DNA from: Mycoplasmatota bacterium
GTDB lineage: Bacteria > Bacillota_I > Bacilli_A > Izemoplasmatales > Hujiaoplasmataceae
Reading direction: 5' to 3'
NCBI GenBank assembly: GCA_023132365.1
Contig: JAGLYJ010000002.1
Span: 1-51,359 of the forward strand
DNA length: 51,359 bases
A program made the translations under genes and the position numbers. The notes under the pieces are model-generated. The model made no database searches and was not told where the DNA came from. It saw only the letters and a program-made list of their open reading frames with translations. How positions within the stretch are numbered: the first letter of the stretch is position 1; each line of letters opens with the position of its first letter. Shown here piece by piece: positions 1 to 11,172 of the stretch.

Positions 1-1
1 T

Positions 2-1063
2 CTAGTAAAACAGAATCCGGATGATTTTCCATTTTCTAACCCAAAAGACATTCCTGTTGATGATCCTGATGTTTATAAACTGTTATCAGGAACTGATATT
101 ATTAATTTAACAAAAGAAGATCTTGATAGTGATGTTGCTTCATTTGGTATTCCTGAGTTTGGTACTAACTTTGTTAGAAAAATGTTAAAAGAATCTAAAC
201 CAAAATCATTCGCAGAACTTGTTAAAATATCTGGGTTATCACATGGAACGGATGTTTGGATTGGTAATGCTCAATCATTAGTTACAGGACATAATAAGAA
301 ATTTGGAAAAGTAGACTTCAAAGACATCATTGGTTGTCGTGATGATATAATGGTAGACTTAATAGGATATGGACTTGAACCAACCTTAGCTTTTGAAATA
401 ATGGAATTTGTAAGAAGAGGAAAAGCTAGTAAGAGTACTGAAAAATGGGCGAGTTATGCTGATATAATGAGAAATAACAATGTACCGGAATGGTATATTT
501 GGTCTTGTTCAAAAATTAAATACATGTTCCCAAAAGCTCATGCAACTGCTTATGTGTTAATGGCAATGAGAATTGCATGGTTTAAACTTTACAAACCAAT
601 ACATTTCTATTCAGCATATTTTTCAAAGAGAGCTTCATATTTCGATTGTGATGCATTAAATAATAATTATGAAGGTATATCTAGAAAGATAAAAGAAATC
701 AAAGACCAAGGAAATAAGGCTAGTGATAGGGACCAAAACTTGCAAACTGTTTTAGAAGTCGCTTTAGAAATGGTAAAAAGAGGATTTACCTTCAAACCAA
801 TTGATTTGTATAAATCAAGTGCTAAGAATTTCAATATCTCAGAAGATAATAAATCACTTATATTACCATTTATAGTTGTAGATTCGCTAGGTGAAAATGT
901 AGCTGAAACAATTATTAATGCGAGAAGTGAAAAAGAATTTATTTCGAAACAAGATATTAAAAATAGAACAAAATTATCTACTACTTTATTTTCAAAGTTA
1001 GAAGATTTAGGCACATTTGAAGGAATGATTGAGAAAAATCAAATCTCACTATTTGATTTATAA
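2..1063 (+). CDS. polC: DNA polymerase III subunit alpha, PolC type (C-terminal part, 5' truncated by window)
   Basis: Open frame runs from base 2 through the listed ORF; KISGLSHGTDVWIGNAQ, YIWSCSKIKYMFPKAHATAYVLMAMRIAWFKLYKP typical of PolC C-terminus. Confidence 0.93.
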   Translation, partial: LVKQNPDDFPFSNPKDIPVDDPDVYKLLSGTDIINLTKEDLDSDVASFGIPEFGTNFVRKMLKESKPKSFAELVKISGLSHGTDVWIGNAQSLVTGHNKKFGKVDFKDIIGCRDDIMVDLIGYGLEPTLAFEIMEFVRRGKASKSTEKWASYADIMRNNNVPEWYIWSCSKIKYMFPKAHATAYVLMAMRIAWFKLYKPIHFYSAYFSKRASYFDCDALNNNYEGISRKIKEIKDQGNKASDRDQNLQTVLEVALEMVKRGFTFKPIDLYKSSAKNFNISEDNKSLILPFIVVDSLGENVAETIINARSEKEFISKQDIKNRTKLSTTLFSKLEDLGTFEGMIEKNQISLFDL

Positions 1064-1131
1064 AAATATAATTTCATCATAAAATCTTCAAAATTGTATA
1101 GTATAATACACATGTTTTAGGAGGCAAGATT

Positions 1132-1848
1132 ATGAGGCCATTTAGAAGCACAAATCCTGTTATTAGAGGAGCTACAAGACAAACTACATATATTAGTGAT
1201 ACACCAGTTACATACAGTAATGTAGCTTTCAAATCACTATATTTAATAGCATTAGTGTTTATAAGTGCGTATCTAGCAATTACTTATGCATCTGCACTTC
1301 CATTAAATACAATGATTGGTGTATTAATTGGATCATTTGTTCTGGGATTTGTATCAGTAATAGTCGGGACAAGATCAGTTAGACTTTCTCACATATTTGC
1401 ATCAATTTATGCATTGTGTGAAGGAGTAGTATTAGCATTTATTTCTGCTATCTATACAGTAGCGATAGATGATATGATTGTTCCCACAGCATTATTGACA
1501 ACAGCAATTGTATTTGTAATTATGCTTATTCTTTATACAACAAGAGTAATTAAAGTAACTCATAAGTTCGCTTCAATTCTTGTGGTGGCTTTAATATCCG
1601 TTATTATAATGGCTTTGCTATCATTTATATTGCCTTTGGGAGGCGAGTTATTCTATATTGTGGTAATTATTTCCGCAATTCTATCAGCTTTCTTTTTATT
1701 ACTTGATTTTAATGCGATTGAGACTTGTGTTGAATCAGGAACCGATGCAAAAGTTGGCTGGGTTTTATCTCTAGGGCTTCTAGTTACACTAGTTTGGATA
1801 TATTTTGAAATGTTAAGATTATTAGCGATTTTCTCGAGGAGACGCTAA
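1132..1848 (+). CDS. Bax inhibitor-1/YccA-like multi-TM membrane protein
   Basis: About 7 hydrophobic segments; N-terminal NPVIRG and C-terminal LLLDFNAIE...YFEMLRLL pattern of the BI-1/YccA family; RBS aggaggcaag upstream. Confidence 0.75.
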   Translation: MRPFRSTNPVIRGATRQTTYISDTPVTYSNVAFKSLYLIALVFISAYLAITYASALPLNTMIGVLIGSFVLGFVSVIVGTRSVRLSHIFASIYALCEGVVLAFISAIYTVAIDDMIVPTALLTTAIVFVIMLILYTTRVIKVTHKFASILVVALISVIIMALLSFILPLGGELFYIVVIISAILSAFFLLLDFNAIETCVESGTDAKVGWVLSLGLLVTLVWIYFEMLRLLAIFSRRR

Positions 1849-1889
1849 ATATACTTGTATATTTAATAGATTATGTTATAATTAATTTA

Positions 1890-2101
1890 TAAAACGATGA
1901 AGAAGAAATAGTAATCAGGTTTGACCTTTTAAAGAGAGAAATAGAGTTGCTGAAATATTTCAATTGGTTGCTGATGAATTCACCTTTAGAGTGGGATTAA
2001 CAACCCCCGTTACCCGCGTTAAGGGTCAGAGTGCTAGTAAAAAACTAGAACTAAGGTGGTACCACGGTTTATAATCGTCCTTTCTTAAGGGCGATTTTTT
2101 T
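1890..2101 (+). promoter_or_regulatory. T-box leader (tRNA-Phe responsive) upstream of pheST
   Basis: AAGGTGGTACCACGG T-box sequence, GAA-TTC-ACC specifier region (TTC at 1979-1981), terminator CGTCCTTTCTTAAGGGCGATTTTTTT at 2076-2101, followed by pheS. Confidence 0.93.
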
Positions 2102-2118
2102 AATATAGGAGGATAGCA

Positions 2119-3144
2119 ATGGAAAAGAAAATCAAAAGTCTTCAACTGGAAGTAGAAAAGAAAATTAAAGATCTAAAGTCGATTAGCGATTTAAATCAAT
2201 TAAAATCAGAATATCTTGGGCGCAAGAGTGTGTTCAATAATTTCATGAAAGAGCTGAAAGATGTTGCAAAAGAAGACAAACCTAAGATAGGTCAAATGAT
2301 TAATGAAGCTAAGCAGTCTATTGCTAAATTGTTTGACATAGCTAAAGGAACAATTGAAGTTAAAATAGTAGAGAAAAAATTAAAATCAGAGACAGTAGAT
2401 GTTACTTTGCCAGGAAAATCATTTAACCAGGGATCTAAACATCTTATTTCTCAAGTTATAGAAGAAGTTGAAGACATATTTATTGGTTTAGGATATACCG
2501 TTAAGGAAGGTCCAGAAGTTGAAAGTGATGAGTATAATTTTGAGATGCTTAACTTACCGAAAAATCATCCTGCAAGAGATATGCAAGATTCATTATATAT
2601 TTCGGAGGATAGATTATTAAGAACTCACACTTCGCCAGTTCAAGTAAGAAGCTTACTAGAAAATTCTAAACATGAACCCATGAAAATAATTTGTCCTGGG
2701 AAAGTATATCGAAAAGATGATGATGACCAAACTCATTCGCATCAATTTGTACAAATTGAGGCTTTGGTAGTTGATGAAAAGGCTAGTTTAGCTGATTTAA
2801 AAGGGACACTACTTTTCCTTGCCAGAAAATTATTTGGCGAGCAAAGAGAAATCAGATTAAGACCTTCATATTTTCCATTCACTGAACCTAGTGTAGAAGT
2901 AGACGTATCTTGTTACAAATGCAATGGAGTAGGATGTAGTATGTGTAAGGGGACTGGTTGGATTGAAATATTGGGAGCCGGAATGGTCAACAATAATGTC
3001 TTAGAATCTGCTGGTTATGATTCAAACAAATTCCAAGGTTTTGCCTTAGGAATGGGCGTTGAGAGAATTGCTATATTAAAATATGGTATTGATGATATTA
3101 GAGCGTTTTATACTAACGATTTACGCTTCAACAAACAATTTTAA
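2119..3144 (+). CDS. pheS: Phenylalanyl-tRNA synthetase alpha subunit
   Basis: Motif [30 protein letters not shown]; downstream of T-box and followed by pheT. Confidence 0.97.
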   Translation: MEKKIKSLQLEVEKKIKDLKSISDLNQLKSEYLGRKSVFNNFMKELKDVAKEDKPKIGQMINEAKQSIAKLFDIAKGTIEVKIVEKKLKSETVDVTLPGKSFNQGSKHLISQVIEEVEDIFIGLGYTVKEGPEVESDEYNFEMLNLPKNHPARDMQDSLYISEDRLLRTHTSPVQVRSLLENSKHEPMKIICPGKVYRKDDDDQTHSHQFVQIEALVVDEKASLADLKGTLLFLARKLFGEQREIRLRPSYFPFTEPSVEVDVSCYKCNGVGCSMCKGTGWIEILGAGMVNNNVLESAGYDSNKFQGFALGMGVERIAILKYGIDDIRAFYTNDLRFNKQF

Positions 3145-3156
3145 GGGAGTGTTTTT

Positions 3157-5526
3157 ATGAAAGTATCAATGAATTGGTTAAAAGAGTATATTGATATCGG
3201 AAACGATTATCAACTATTAGAAAAGAAATTCAACTTAATGAGTCAAGAAGTTGAATCTCTATATAAACTTGTTGACGCTACCAATCTTGTAATTGGTAAA
3301 GTTTTAACATGTGAAAAACATCCTGATGCAGATAAACTTAGTGTTACCACTGTTGATGTGGGACAAAGTGGACCTCTACAAATAATCTGTGGCGCGCCAA
3401 ATGTAGCGGCTGAACAGTTAGTTATTGTTGCTTTAGTGGGCGCTGTGTTACCTGGAAATTTCAAAATCAAAAAAACAAAAATTAGAGGGATTGAATCAAA
3501 AGGTATGATTTGTTCTTTAGATGAATTAGGCGTTAAAGAGTTTGATATAAATGAAAACGGAATTTATGTTTTAGGCAATGATGCTGAAATTGGTAAAGAT
3601 CCTTTAGAGTATTTAGGCTTAGATGATTATGTCTTGGAATTAGATTTAACTGCTAATAGACCTGACCTTTTATCGATGGAAGGTATTGCATATGATTGTG
3701 CATGTATGCTTGATAAAGATATTAATTTAAAAGAACATAATTACAAAACTACTCATAATGAAAATTGTCTTAAAGTTTTCACAGAGACATCAAAATGTTT
3801 AGCTTATTATGGGCAAGTGATTAACAATATTAAAATTCAAGAAAGTCCATATTGGATGAAATCAAGACTTATAGCTGCCGGTATTAGACCAATTAACAAT
3901 GTTGTAGACATTACTAATTATGTAATGTTAGAATATGGTCAACCGCTTCATGCTTTTGATTTTGATAAATTAGATTCAGATACAGTACTAATTAGAACAG
4001 CAAGAAAAGGTGAAACTCTTAAAACTCTTGATGATCAAGAGAGAAAATTGTTACAACAAGATATAGTGATTTCAGATAATTTACAAGCAATTGCTATTGC
4101 TGGTGTTATGGGAGGGTTGAAAACAGAAGTTGAACCTTCTACAACAAATATTTTGCTTGAAGCTGCGTATTTTGATCCAATAAGTGTTAGAAAAACTTCT
4201 AAGAGATTAGATTTAAAAAGTGAATCATCTACAAGATTTGAAAAAGGTGTAGATTCTAATAAAATTATCAAGGCTTTAGACTATGCAACTGAATTATTCA
4301 TAAAACTTGCTGGCGGTGAAGTAAAAGGACAATATAGTTTCTTTGATAACACGAATAAATTATCTCATGAAGTAAAACTACCACTTGAAAAACTTAACCA
4401 AGTTACTGGGCATAATTTTGATATTGAAGAAGTTGAAAAAGTATTAGATAAACTAAACTTTAAATATCGTTTTAGAAGTAATACTTTGATTGTAAATATT
4501 CCAACACGTAGACAAAATGTATATGGGTATCAAGATTTAATTGAAGAAATTGTTAGAATTTATGGATATGATAAAATTCCAACTACAATCCCTAGCACAC
4601 CTACATTCGGATACCTAACTAAAAAACAAAAATCAAGAAGAATTATTAAAGATTATTTTATAAATATTGGATTTAATGAGACTGTCACTTATTCACTTGT
4701 AAAAGATGAACAAGTTAAAGAGTTTGATGTATCAGAAAAATCAATTGTTACAATTTTAAATCCTATAAATAAAGAAAAATCATCTTTAAGGCATTCTATA
4801 ATTCCTTCTTTATTAGATATATTAACTTATAATAAATCTCGTAAAATTAGCGATGTAAGCTTATTTGAATTAGGTAAAGGCTATACCAATGAAAATGAAG
4901 TTGAACTTGTAAGTGGGTTAATGCATGGGGTTTTCACATCCAGTTTATGGCAAGGCAATAAAGAATCTGTTGATTTCTATTTACTAAAAGGAATCATTGA
5001 GGGATTACTCAAAAAATTAAAAATATCAGATTACGAAATAGTAAAAGCTAAGAAGAATATAGAAGTGATGCATCCTGGTATTTATGCGGAACTATATATT
5101 AAAGGGACATACGCAGGAATAATTGGTAAAATTCATCCTCAGAAGGAATATAAATTAGGGATTAATAAGACTTATGTATTCGAAATTTTGCTAGATGTGC
5201 TTATAGATAATTACGATTTAGACTTAGTAATGACTGACATACCAAAATATCCTTCTGTATCTAGAGATTTAGCAATTATTTTAGATAAAGAAGTAATGGT
5301 TGAAAGGTTAATAAGTGAAGTGAAAATTGCTGGTAAGAAAACATTAAAATCTGTTAATGTATTTGATGTTTATCAAGGTGAAAATATTGACAACAAGAAG
5401 AAATCTATTGCATTATCTTTGATCTTACAAAGCAATGAGAAAACCCTTGAATCAAAAGAAGTAGATATTGTTATTGAAAGGGTATTGAAACATTTAGAAA
5501 AAACATTGAATGCTACACTAAGATAA
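3157..5526 (+). CDS. pheT: Phenylalanyl-tRNA synthetase beta subunit
   Basis: 789 aa; N-terminal tRNA-binding domain (VGKVLTCEKHPDADKL), B3/B4, C-terminal FDX-ACB domain. Confidence 0.97.
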   Translation: MKVSMNWLKEYIDIGNDYQLLEKKFNLMSQEVESLYKLVDATNLVIGKVLTCEKHPDADKLSVTTVDVGQSGPLQIICGAPNVAAEQLVIVALVGAVLPGNFKIKKTKIRGIESKGMICSLDELGVKEFDINENGIYVLGNDAEIGKDPLEYLGLDDYVLELDLTANRPDLLSMEGIAYDCACMLDKDINLKEHNYKTTHNENCLKVFTETSKCLAYYGQVINNIKIQESPYWMKSRLIAAGIRPINNVVDITNYVMLEYGQPLHAFDFDKLDSDTVLIRTARKGETLKTLDDQERKLLQQDIVISDNLQAIAIAGVMGGLKTEVEPSTTNILLEAAYFDPISVRKTSKRLDLKSESSTRFEKGVDSNKIIKALDYATELFIKLAGGEVKGQYSFFDNTNKLSHEVKLPLEKLNQVTGHNFDIEEVEKVLDKLNFKYRFRSNTLIVNIPTRRQNVYGYQDLIEEIVRIYGYDKIPTTIPSTPTFGYLTKKQKSRRIIKDYFINIGFNETVTYSLVKDEQVKEFDVSEKSIVTILNPINKEKSSLRHSIIPSLLDILTYNKSRKISDVSLFELGKGYTNENEVELVSGLMHGVFTSSLWQGNKESVDFYLLKGIIEGLLKKLKISDYEIVKAKKNIEVMHPGIYAELYIKGTYAGIIGKIHPQKEYKLGINKTYVFEILLDVLIDNYDLDLVMTDIPKYPSVSRDLAIILDKEVMVERLISEVKIAGKKTLKSVNVFDVYQGENIDNKKKSIALSLILQSNEKTLESKEVDIVIERVLKHLEKTLNATLR

Positions 5527-5567
5527 AACCTTAAGGCTAGGGTTACTTAGCCTTAAGGTTTGTTTTG
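5527..5567 (+). terminator. Intrinsic terminator after pheT
   Basis: ACCTTAAGGCTA-GGGTTACT-TAGCCTTAAGGT hairpin followed by T-rich tract. Confidence 0.8.
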
Positions 5568-5619
5568 TTTATTAAGGCGAATAATATGGTATAATTTTAG
5601 TTATGTAATAGGAGATAAT

Positions 5620-6534
5620 ATGGGAAATATCATAGAGGTAAAAGACTTATATAAAAACTATGGAACAGTGCAAGCTGTTAAAGGAATAGATTTTTATGTG
5701 GATGAGGGAACTTTGTTTGCATTTCTTGGACCAAATGGGGCTGGGAAAAGTACTACAATTAATATTTTGTCTACACTGTTATTTCATGATAGTGGATATG
5801 TAATGGTAAATGGGATTGAACTCGGCGAAAATGATGATTTTATTAGGAACTCAATTGGAATTGTTTTTCAGGATGGAATTCTAGACCCACTTCTAACTGT
5901 ACGTGAAAATATAGCAACTAGAGGTAGTTTCTATAAATTATCTAAAACAGAATTAGAAGAGAGAATTGATTTTGCTCTTAATGTAACCGGTATATCAGAA
6001 CTTGCTAATCGTAGATATAACAGTTTATCTGGTGGACAAAGAAGACGTTCTGACATTGCAAGGGCTTTAATAAACAGACCAAAAATTCTATTTTTGGATG
6101 AACCAACTACTGGACTTGATCCTCAAACAAGAAAGAGTGTATGGGACACTATCAAACAACTTCAAGAAGCAGAAAATATGACTGTTTTTCTAACTACACA
6201 TTATATGGAAGAAGCTAATGAAGCTGATTATGTAGTTATTATAGATGAAGGCCTTATAGCCGCTAAAGGAACACCAACTGAGCTTAAGGATTTATATTCT
6301 AAAGATTCACTGAGAGTGAAACCTAAGAGTATTAAAAAACTAGAGACATATTTAAAAGGTAAGAATATAGAACACACAATTAAGAACGATCTATATTTGA
6401 TTCGTTTGGAAAGTACACTAAAAAGTATTCCTATCCTAAATGATATAAGTGATAATATAAAATCATTTCAAGTATTGAATGGTACTATGGATGATGCATT
6501 TATTGAAATTACGGGAAAGGAGATCAGAGAATGA
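5620..6534 (+). CDS. ABC transporter ATP-binding protein (ABC-2/drug-type)
   Basis: GPNGAGKST Walker A, LSGGQRRR signature, FLDEPTTGLD Walker B; likely start ATG 5620 after GGAG RBS rather than 5560. Confidence 0.92.
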   Translation: MGNIIEVKDLYKNYGTVQAVKGIDFYVDEGTLFAFLGPNGAGKSTTINILSTLLFHDSGYVMVNGIELGENDDFIRNSIGIVFQDGILDPLLTVRENIATRGSFYKLSKTELEERIDFALNVTGISELANRRYNSLSGGQRRRSDIARALINRPKILFLDEPTTGLDPQTRKSVWDTIKQLQEAENMTVFLTTHYMEEANEADYVVIIDEGLIAAKGTPTELKDLYSKDSLRVKPKSIKKLETYLKGKNIEHTIKNDLYLIRLESTLKSIPILNDISDNIKSFQVLNGTMDDAFIEITGKEIRE

Positions 6535-7388
6535 TTCTAAGTTTGATTAAAAGAAGTTTAAAACTATATTTTAGAGATAAAATGTCTGTTTTCTTCTCAA
6601 TGTTAGGAGTATTTATAATCATATTGCTTTACTTGGTTTTCTTAGGGGACCTAATGGCATCGAATGTAAGCTTTTCTCCTGAATCAGGAATTGATCCTGA
6701 ATTCTTTATAAATAGTTGGATTATGGCAGGAGTAATTTCTGTGGCCACTGTTACTACAACACTGGGAGCTTATGGCGTTGCTGTAACCGATAAAGCTACT
6801 AAAGTTATCAATGATTTCAAGGTTTCCCCAATCAAAAGAAGTTCGCTTGTTTTATCATATATAATTAGCTCTTTTACTATCGGAGTAATTATGAGTGTTA
6901 TTTCTCTTGCTTTTGCTGAGTTTTATATTATAATAGCTGGGGGAGAACTAGTAAGTTTTATTGGTTTACTTAAAACTTTGGGAGTAATTTTACTCTCTGT
7001 GTTCATGAGTTCTTCCATCGTATTCTTTTTGATTGCTTTTGTTAAAACTAACAATGCATTTGGTGCAATAAGTACTGTTTTTGGTTCTATGATAGGTTTT
7101 TTAATGGGCGTTTATGTGCCAATAGGAAATCTTGTGGGAGTTGACAGTCTAATCAAAGTTTTTCCATTTTCTCATTCATCAGTGCTATTAAGGAAAATCT
7201 TAATAGCTGAAAGCGTAGATGATTTATCAAGAATACCTGCTGAATATAGACAATTTTTGGGAATTGATTTTATTTATGGTGATACAGTATTACCCGTCTA
7301 TGGACATATAATAATAATGATAGGAGTTACACTAGTTTTCTTTGCAATGGGAGTTCTAGTATTCTCTAAAAAGAAGGAAAGTATATAA
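6531..7388 (+). CDS. ABC-2 type transporter permease
   Basis: 6 TM segments, ATGA overlap with the upstream ATPase. Confidence 0.88.
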   Translation: MILSLIKRSLKLYFRDKMSVFFSMLGVFIIILLYLVFLGDLMASNVSFSPESGIDPEFFINSWIMAGVISVATVTTTLGAYGVAVTDKATKVINDFKVSPIKRSSLVLSYIISSFTIGVIMSVISLAFAEFYIIIAGGELVSFIGLLKTLGVILLSVFMSSSIVFFLIAFVKTNNAFGAISTVFGSMIGFLMGVYVPIGNLVGVDSLIKVFPFSHSSVLLRKILIAESVDDLSRIPAEYRQFLGIDFIYGDTVLPVYGHIIIMIGVTLVFFAMGVLVFSKKKESI

Positions 7389-8413
7389 TGAAGAATTTTT
7401 ATGGGTACACAATTGAAGAATTAAAAAAATACCTTGTGGAAATTGGTCAAAAACCTTATAACGCAGATCAACTGTTTAAGTGGGTTTACGAGCAAAAGGT
7501 TTTCGATTTCAACAAGATGACAAACATTTCAAAAGTTCTTAAGGTTGAGCTTGAGGCAAATATGAGTATTAATGACCTTGAAATTCATACAGTTCAAGAA
7601 TCAACAGATGGAACAATAAAATATTTGTTTAAGCTTTATGATGGAAGTTTAATTGAAACCGTTGTAATGTCTAATGATTATGGTAAGAGCATTTGTATTA
7701 CTAGCCAAGTCGGTTGTAATATGGGGTGTTCTTTTTGTGCGTCTGGATTATTGAAGAAGAAAAGAGATTTAGAAATATTTGAATTAGTGAGTCAAATCAC
7801 AACGGCTGAAAATCATTTACAGAGCAAGATTAGCAATGTAGTTGTAATGGGGATTGGTGAGCCATTTGATAATTACGATAATGTTATAGATTTTATTAAA
7901 GTAATTAATTATAAACACGGATTACAAATAGGAGCTAGACATATATCGGTTTCAACTAGTGGTATAGTTCCAAGAATATATGACTATGCTAATGAAGAAA
8001 TAAAAACTAATTTAGCAATTAGTTTGCATGCACCAAATGATAGATTGCGTACAAAAATTATGAAAATTAATAAGTCATATCCTTTGAACGATGTCATAAA
8101 CGCATCAAAGGATTATTTCAGCAAAACAAAAAGAAGAATTACATTTGAATATATATTGTTGAAGGGTGTAAATGATGAAATTAAACACGCAAATGAGTTG
8201 AGTGATTTGATTAGAGGTATCAATGCATATGTTAATATTATTCCTTACAACCCAGTAAGTGAATTTGATTATAAGAAGACAGATGAAAGAAGAGCTTCGA
8301 TATTTTATTCGCAGTTAATTAAACGCGGAATAAACGCTACACTACGAAGAGAACAAGGGTCTGATATAGACGCAGCTTGTGGTCAATTAAGATATAAAAA
8401 TGAAAAGTCTTAA
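7388..8413 (+). CDS. rlmN: 23S rRNA (adenine2503-C2)-methyltransferase, radical SAM
   Basis: CNMGCSFCASGLLKKKRDLE radical-SAM motif, MGIGEPFDNYDNV. Confidence 0.95.
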   Translation: MKNFYGYTIEELKKYLVEIGQKPYNADQLFKWVYEQKVFDFNKMTNISKVLKVELEANMSINDLEIHTVQESTDGTIKYLFKLYDGSLIETVVMSNDYGKSICITSQVGCNMGCSFCASGLLKKKRDLEIFELVSQITTAENHLQSKISNVVVMGIGEPFDNYDNVIDFIKVINYKHGLQIGARHISVSTSGIVPRIYDYANEEIKTNLAISLHAPNDRLRTKIMKINKSYPLNDVINASKDYFSKTKRRITFEYILLKGVNDEIKHANELSDLIRGINAYVNIIPYNPVSEFDYKKTDERRASIFYSQLIKRGINATLRREQGSDIDAACGQLRYKNEKS

Positions 8414-8493
8414 TTGAGTTGGAATCATTGACTACATTCTATAAAAGTGGTAAAATGAGTATGTTAAATTTTGGAAGAATAGGTGAAAAATTT

Positions 8494-9633
8494 ATGAAAA
8501 CAGAAGTAAAAAGAATTGCACTTCTTACTGGTGGTGGAGATTGCTCGGGATTAAATGCAGTTATTAGAGCGATTGTTAAATCAGCTATATTAAAACATGG
8601 TCTTGAAGTCATTGGTTTTAAAGGCGGGTATCATGGTTTATATACTGATGATTATATTAAGATGGACTTATCTACAGTATCAGGAATATTCCATCAAGGT
8701 GGAACGATTTTGAAGATGTCTAATAAGGATAATTTATTTCATTATAAAACAACAAATGAAGATGGAAAAGTTGTTTATAAGGATGTTTCAGATGTAGCTG
8801 TTGAAAACCTTAAAAAGCATAAAATTGATGTGCTAATTATAATTGGTGGAGATGGAACGCTAACTTCAGCAAGAGATTTTGCTAGAAAAGGAGTTAATGT
8901 TATTGGTATTCCAAAAACAATTGACAATGATGTTCCGGCAACTGAAATCACATTTGGTTATAGGACCGCGTTAGATCATATAATGTTAAGCTTAGATGCA
9001 TTACATACAACTGCATTTTCACACGATCGCGTGATGATTCTTGAAGTTATGGGTAGAAATGCAGGTTGGTTAGCTTTAGAAGGTGGCGTAGCAGGTTCTG
9101 CAGATGTTATTTTGATACCTGAAATTCCATATGATGTTAATTCAGTTGCAAAAACAATATTTGACAGGTATAACAGAGGATCTAGATTTACTATTATCTG
9201 TGTATCTGAAGGAGCAAAGCCAGTTGATGGGAGTGTAACTGTTAAGTCAATTGACAAAGACAGTCCTGATTCAGTTAAACTTGGTGGTTTTGGTAATTTC
9301 TTAGCTAAGCAATTAGAAAAAATAGTAAAACCTGTTACAGGTCAAGAAATTCGCGTTACTAATCTTGGATATATCCAAAGAGGCGGAGTTACAAATCAAT
9401 ATGACCGTGTACTTGGAACTAAATATGGAGCATATGCCGTTGATATGATTTGGCGTCAAGAATTTGGTAGAATGGTCATTATTAGAAATGATAGAATGGA
9501 TTCAGTTAGAATTGAAGAAGTTGTTGGCTCAGGCAAAGTAGGTCAAACAAGTACTGGTGGAGCAAGAATTGTTAATCCACATGGCGACTTAGTTAACTCT
9601 GCTAGAGATATTGGAATCACTTTTGGTGAATAA
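8494..9633 (+). CDS. pfkA: 6-phosphofructokinase
   Basis: TGGGDCSGLNAVIR, GGDGTLTSA, PKTIDNDVPATEITFGYRTA; probable start ATG 8494. Confidence 0.92.
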   Translation: MKTEVKRIALLTGGGDCSGLNAVIRAIVKSAILKHGLEVIGFKGGYHGLYTDDYIKMDLSTVSGIFHQGGTILKMSNKDNLFHYKTTNEDGKVVYKDVSDVAVENLKKHKIDVLIIIGGDGTLTSARDFARKGVNVIGIPKTIDNDVPATEITFGYRTALDHIMLSLDALHTTAFSHDRVMILEVMGRNAGWLALEGGVAGSADVILIPEIPYDVNSVAKTIFDRYNRGSRFTIICVSEGAKPVDGSVTVKSIDKDSPDSVKLGGFGNFLAKQLEKIVKPVTGQEIRVTNLGYIQRGGVTNQYDRVLGTKYGAYAVDMIWRQEFGRMVIIRNDRMDSVRIEEVVGSGKVGQTSTGGARIVNPHGDLVNSARDIGITFGE

Positions 9634-9669
9634 AAATATTAAAATAAATTATAATATAGGAGGCTATTC

Positions 9670-10212
9670 ATGGAATTAAAAGGAAGTAAGACAGAACAAA
9701 ATTTGTGGTCAGCTTTTGCTGGGGAATCACAAGCAAGAAATAAGTATACTTATTATGCTTCAGCTGCTAAAAAAGAAGGATTTAACGAAATATCTGATTT
9801 CTTTTTAGAAACTGCTGGTAATGAAAAAGAACATGCAGAAATCTGGTTTAAATTGCTTCATGGGGGTAAAGTGCCTTCAACTGATGTTAATTTAAAAGAT
9901 GGTGCTGCTGGTGAGCATTACGAGTGGACTGAAATGTATAAAGAATTTGCGGAAACTGCAAAAGAAGAAGGATTCAAGAAAATTGCATTCTTATTCGAAA
10001 AAGTTGCAGAAATTGAAAAAAGACATGAAGAAAGATATTTAAAATTATTAGCTAGATTAGAAGGAGACTTAGTATTTAATTCTGATAATAATGAAACAAT
10101 CTGGATTTGTACAAATTGCGGACATATACACGTTGGGAAAAATGCACCTAAAATTTGCCCGGTTTGTGATCATGCTCAAGGATACTTCCGCAGACATGTA
10201 GAATCAGTTTAA
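9670..10212 (+). CDS. Rubrerythrin
   Basis: Ferritin-like N-terminal EKEHAEIW and C-terminal rubredoxin [14 protein letters not shown]. Confidence 0.95.
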   Translation: MELKGSKTEQNLWSAFAGESQARNKYTYYASAAKKEGFNEISDFFLETAGNEKEHAEIWFKLLHGGKVPSTDVNLKDGAAGEHYEWTEMYKEFAETAKEEGFKKIAFLFEKVAEIEKRHEERYLKLLARLEGDLVFNSDNNETIWICTNCGHIHVGKNAPKICPVCDHAQGYFRRHVESV

Positions 10213-10219
10213 AAGAATT

Positions 10220-10246
10220 TTGAAGGCGTAAGCCTTCTTTTTTTCT
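10220..10246 (+). terminator. Intrinsic terminator after rubrerythrin
   Basis: GAAGGCgtaaGCCTTC followed by T-run. Confidence 0.8.
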
Positions 10247-10290
10247 ATTTTTGGTATAATGTTAGTGGAACGATTTTTAGGAGGGCTTAT

Positions 10291-11172
10291 TTGAAAAAAG
10301 GAAGAATTATCAAATTAGTTGGTGGTTTATATACAGTGGTAGATCAAGAAAAGCATTTATTTGTCTTGAAACCATTAGGTGTGTTTAGATATAGAAAAAT
10401 ATCTCCTAAAGTAGGAGATATCGTAGACTTTGATAATGATAATATTCTTAAAGTATATGAACGAGTAAATGAACTATATAGACCAACTATCAGTAATGTT
10501 GATCAAGTGTTATTAGTTAATTCAGCTAAAAAACCAAATTTTAGTTTTTTATTACTAGATAAATTTCTAGCGATGATTGAAGCTTATAATATTTTACCTA
10601 TAATTATAGTAACAAAAGTAGATTTGATGAATGAAGAAGAATTACAAGTGTTAAAATCAAATCTAAGTTATTATGAAAAATATTTCAAAGTAATATATTT
10701 TAGTAAAGTAACTAGAGTTGGAGTGCAAGATGTTTTAGACATAACTAAGAATAAGGTAAATGTTTTAGCTGGACAGACCGGTGCAGGAAAATCTTCCTTA
10801 TTAAACACAATAGACCCAAATTTAAACTTAGAAACAAATGAGATTTCTAAAGCTTTAGGTAGGGGGAAACATACAACAAGACATGTGGAACTCTTTGAAT
10901 TTGGTTCAGGTTATATAGCTGACACTCCAGGATTCTCAAAACTAGAATTTCAAGATTTTCAATCGGATCAGTTGAAATATTATTATCCAGATTTCTTTAA
11001 ATTAAGTGATAAATGTAAATTTCATGAATGCACTCATATTCATGAACCAAAATGTGAAGTGAGACGCTTAGTTGAAATAGGAGAAATTCCAAAATTTAGA
11101 TATGATAATTATGTAACGATATTCCATGAAATACAAGCAATTAAACCAATGTACAGGAGGGATTTAAAATGA
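10291..11172 (+). CDS. rsgA: Ribosome small-subunit-dependent GTPase A (TTG start)
   Basis: Circularly permuted GTPase: VTKVDL, GQTGAGKSSLLNT, DTPGFS, Cys/His zinc motif CKFHECTHIHEPKC. Confidence 0.95.
   Translation: MKKGRIIKLVGGLYTVVDQEKHLFVLKPLGVFRYRKISPKVGDIVDFDNDNILKVYERVNELYRPTISNVDQVLLVNSAKKPNFSFLLLDKFLAMIEAYNILPIIIVTKVDLMNEEELQVLKSNLSYYEKYFKVIYFSKVTRVGVQDVLDITKNKVNVLAGQTGAGKSSLLNTIDPNLNLETNEISKALGRGKHTTRHVELFEFGSGYIADTPGFSKLEFQDFQSDQLKYYYPDFFKLSDKCKFHECTHIHEPKCEVRRLVEIGEIPKFRYDNYVTIFHEIQAIKPMYRRDLK

Noticed and set aside
8419-8493. N-terminal extension of PFK (25 aa)
   Set aside because: Homology starts at MKTEVKRIALLTGGGDCSG; ATG 8494 is the more natural start.
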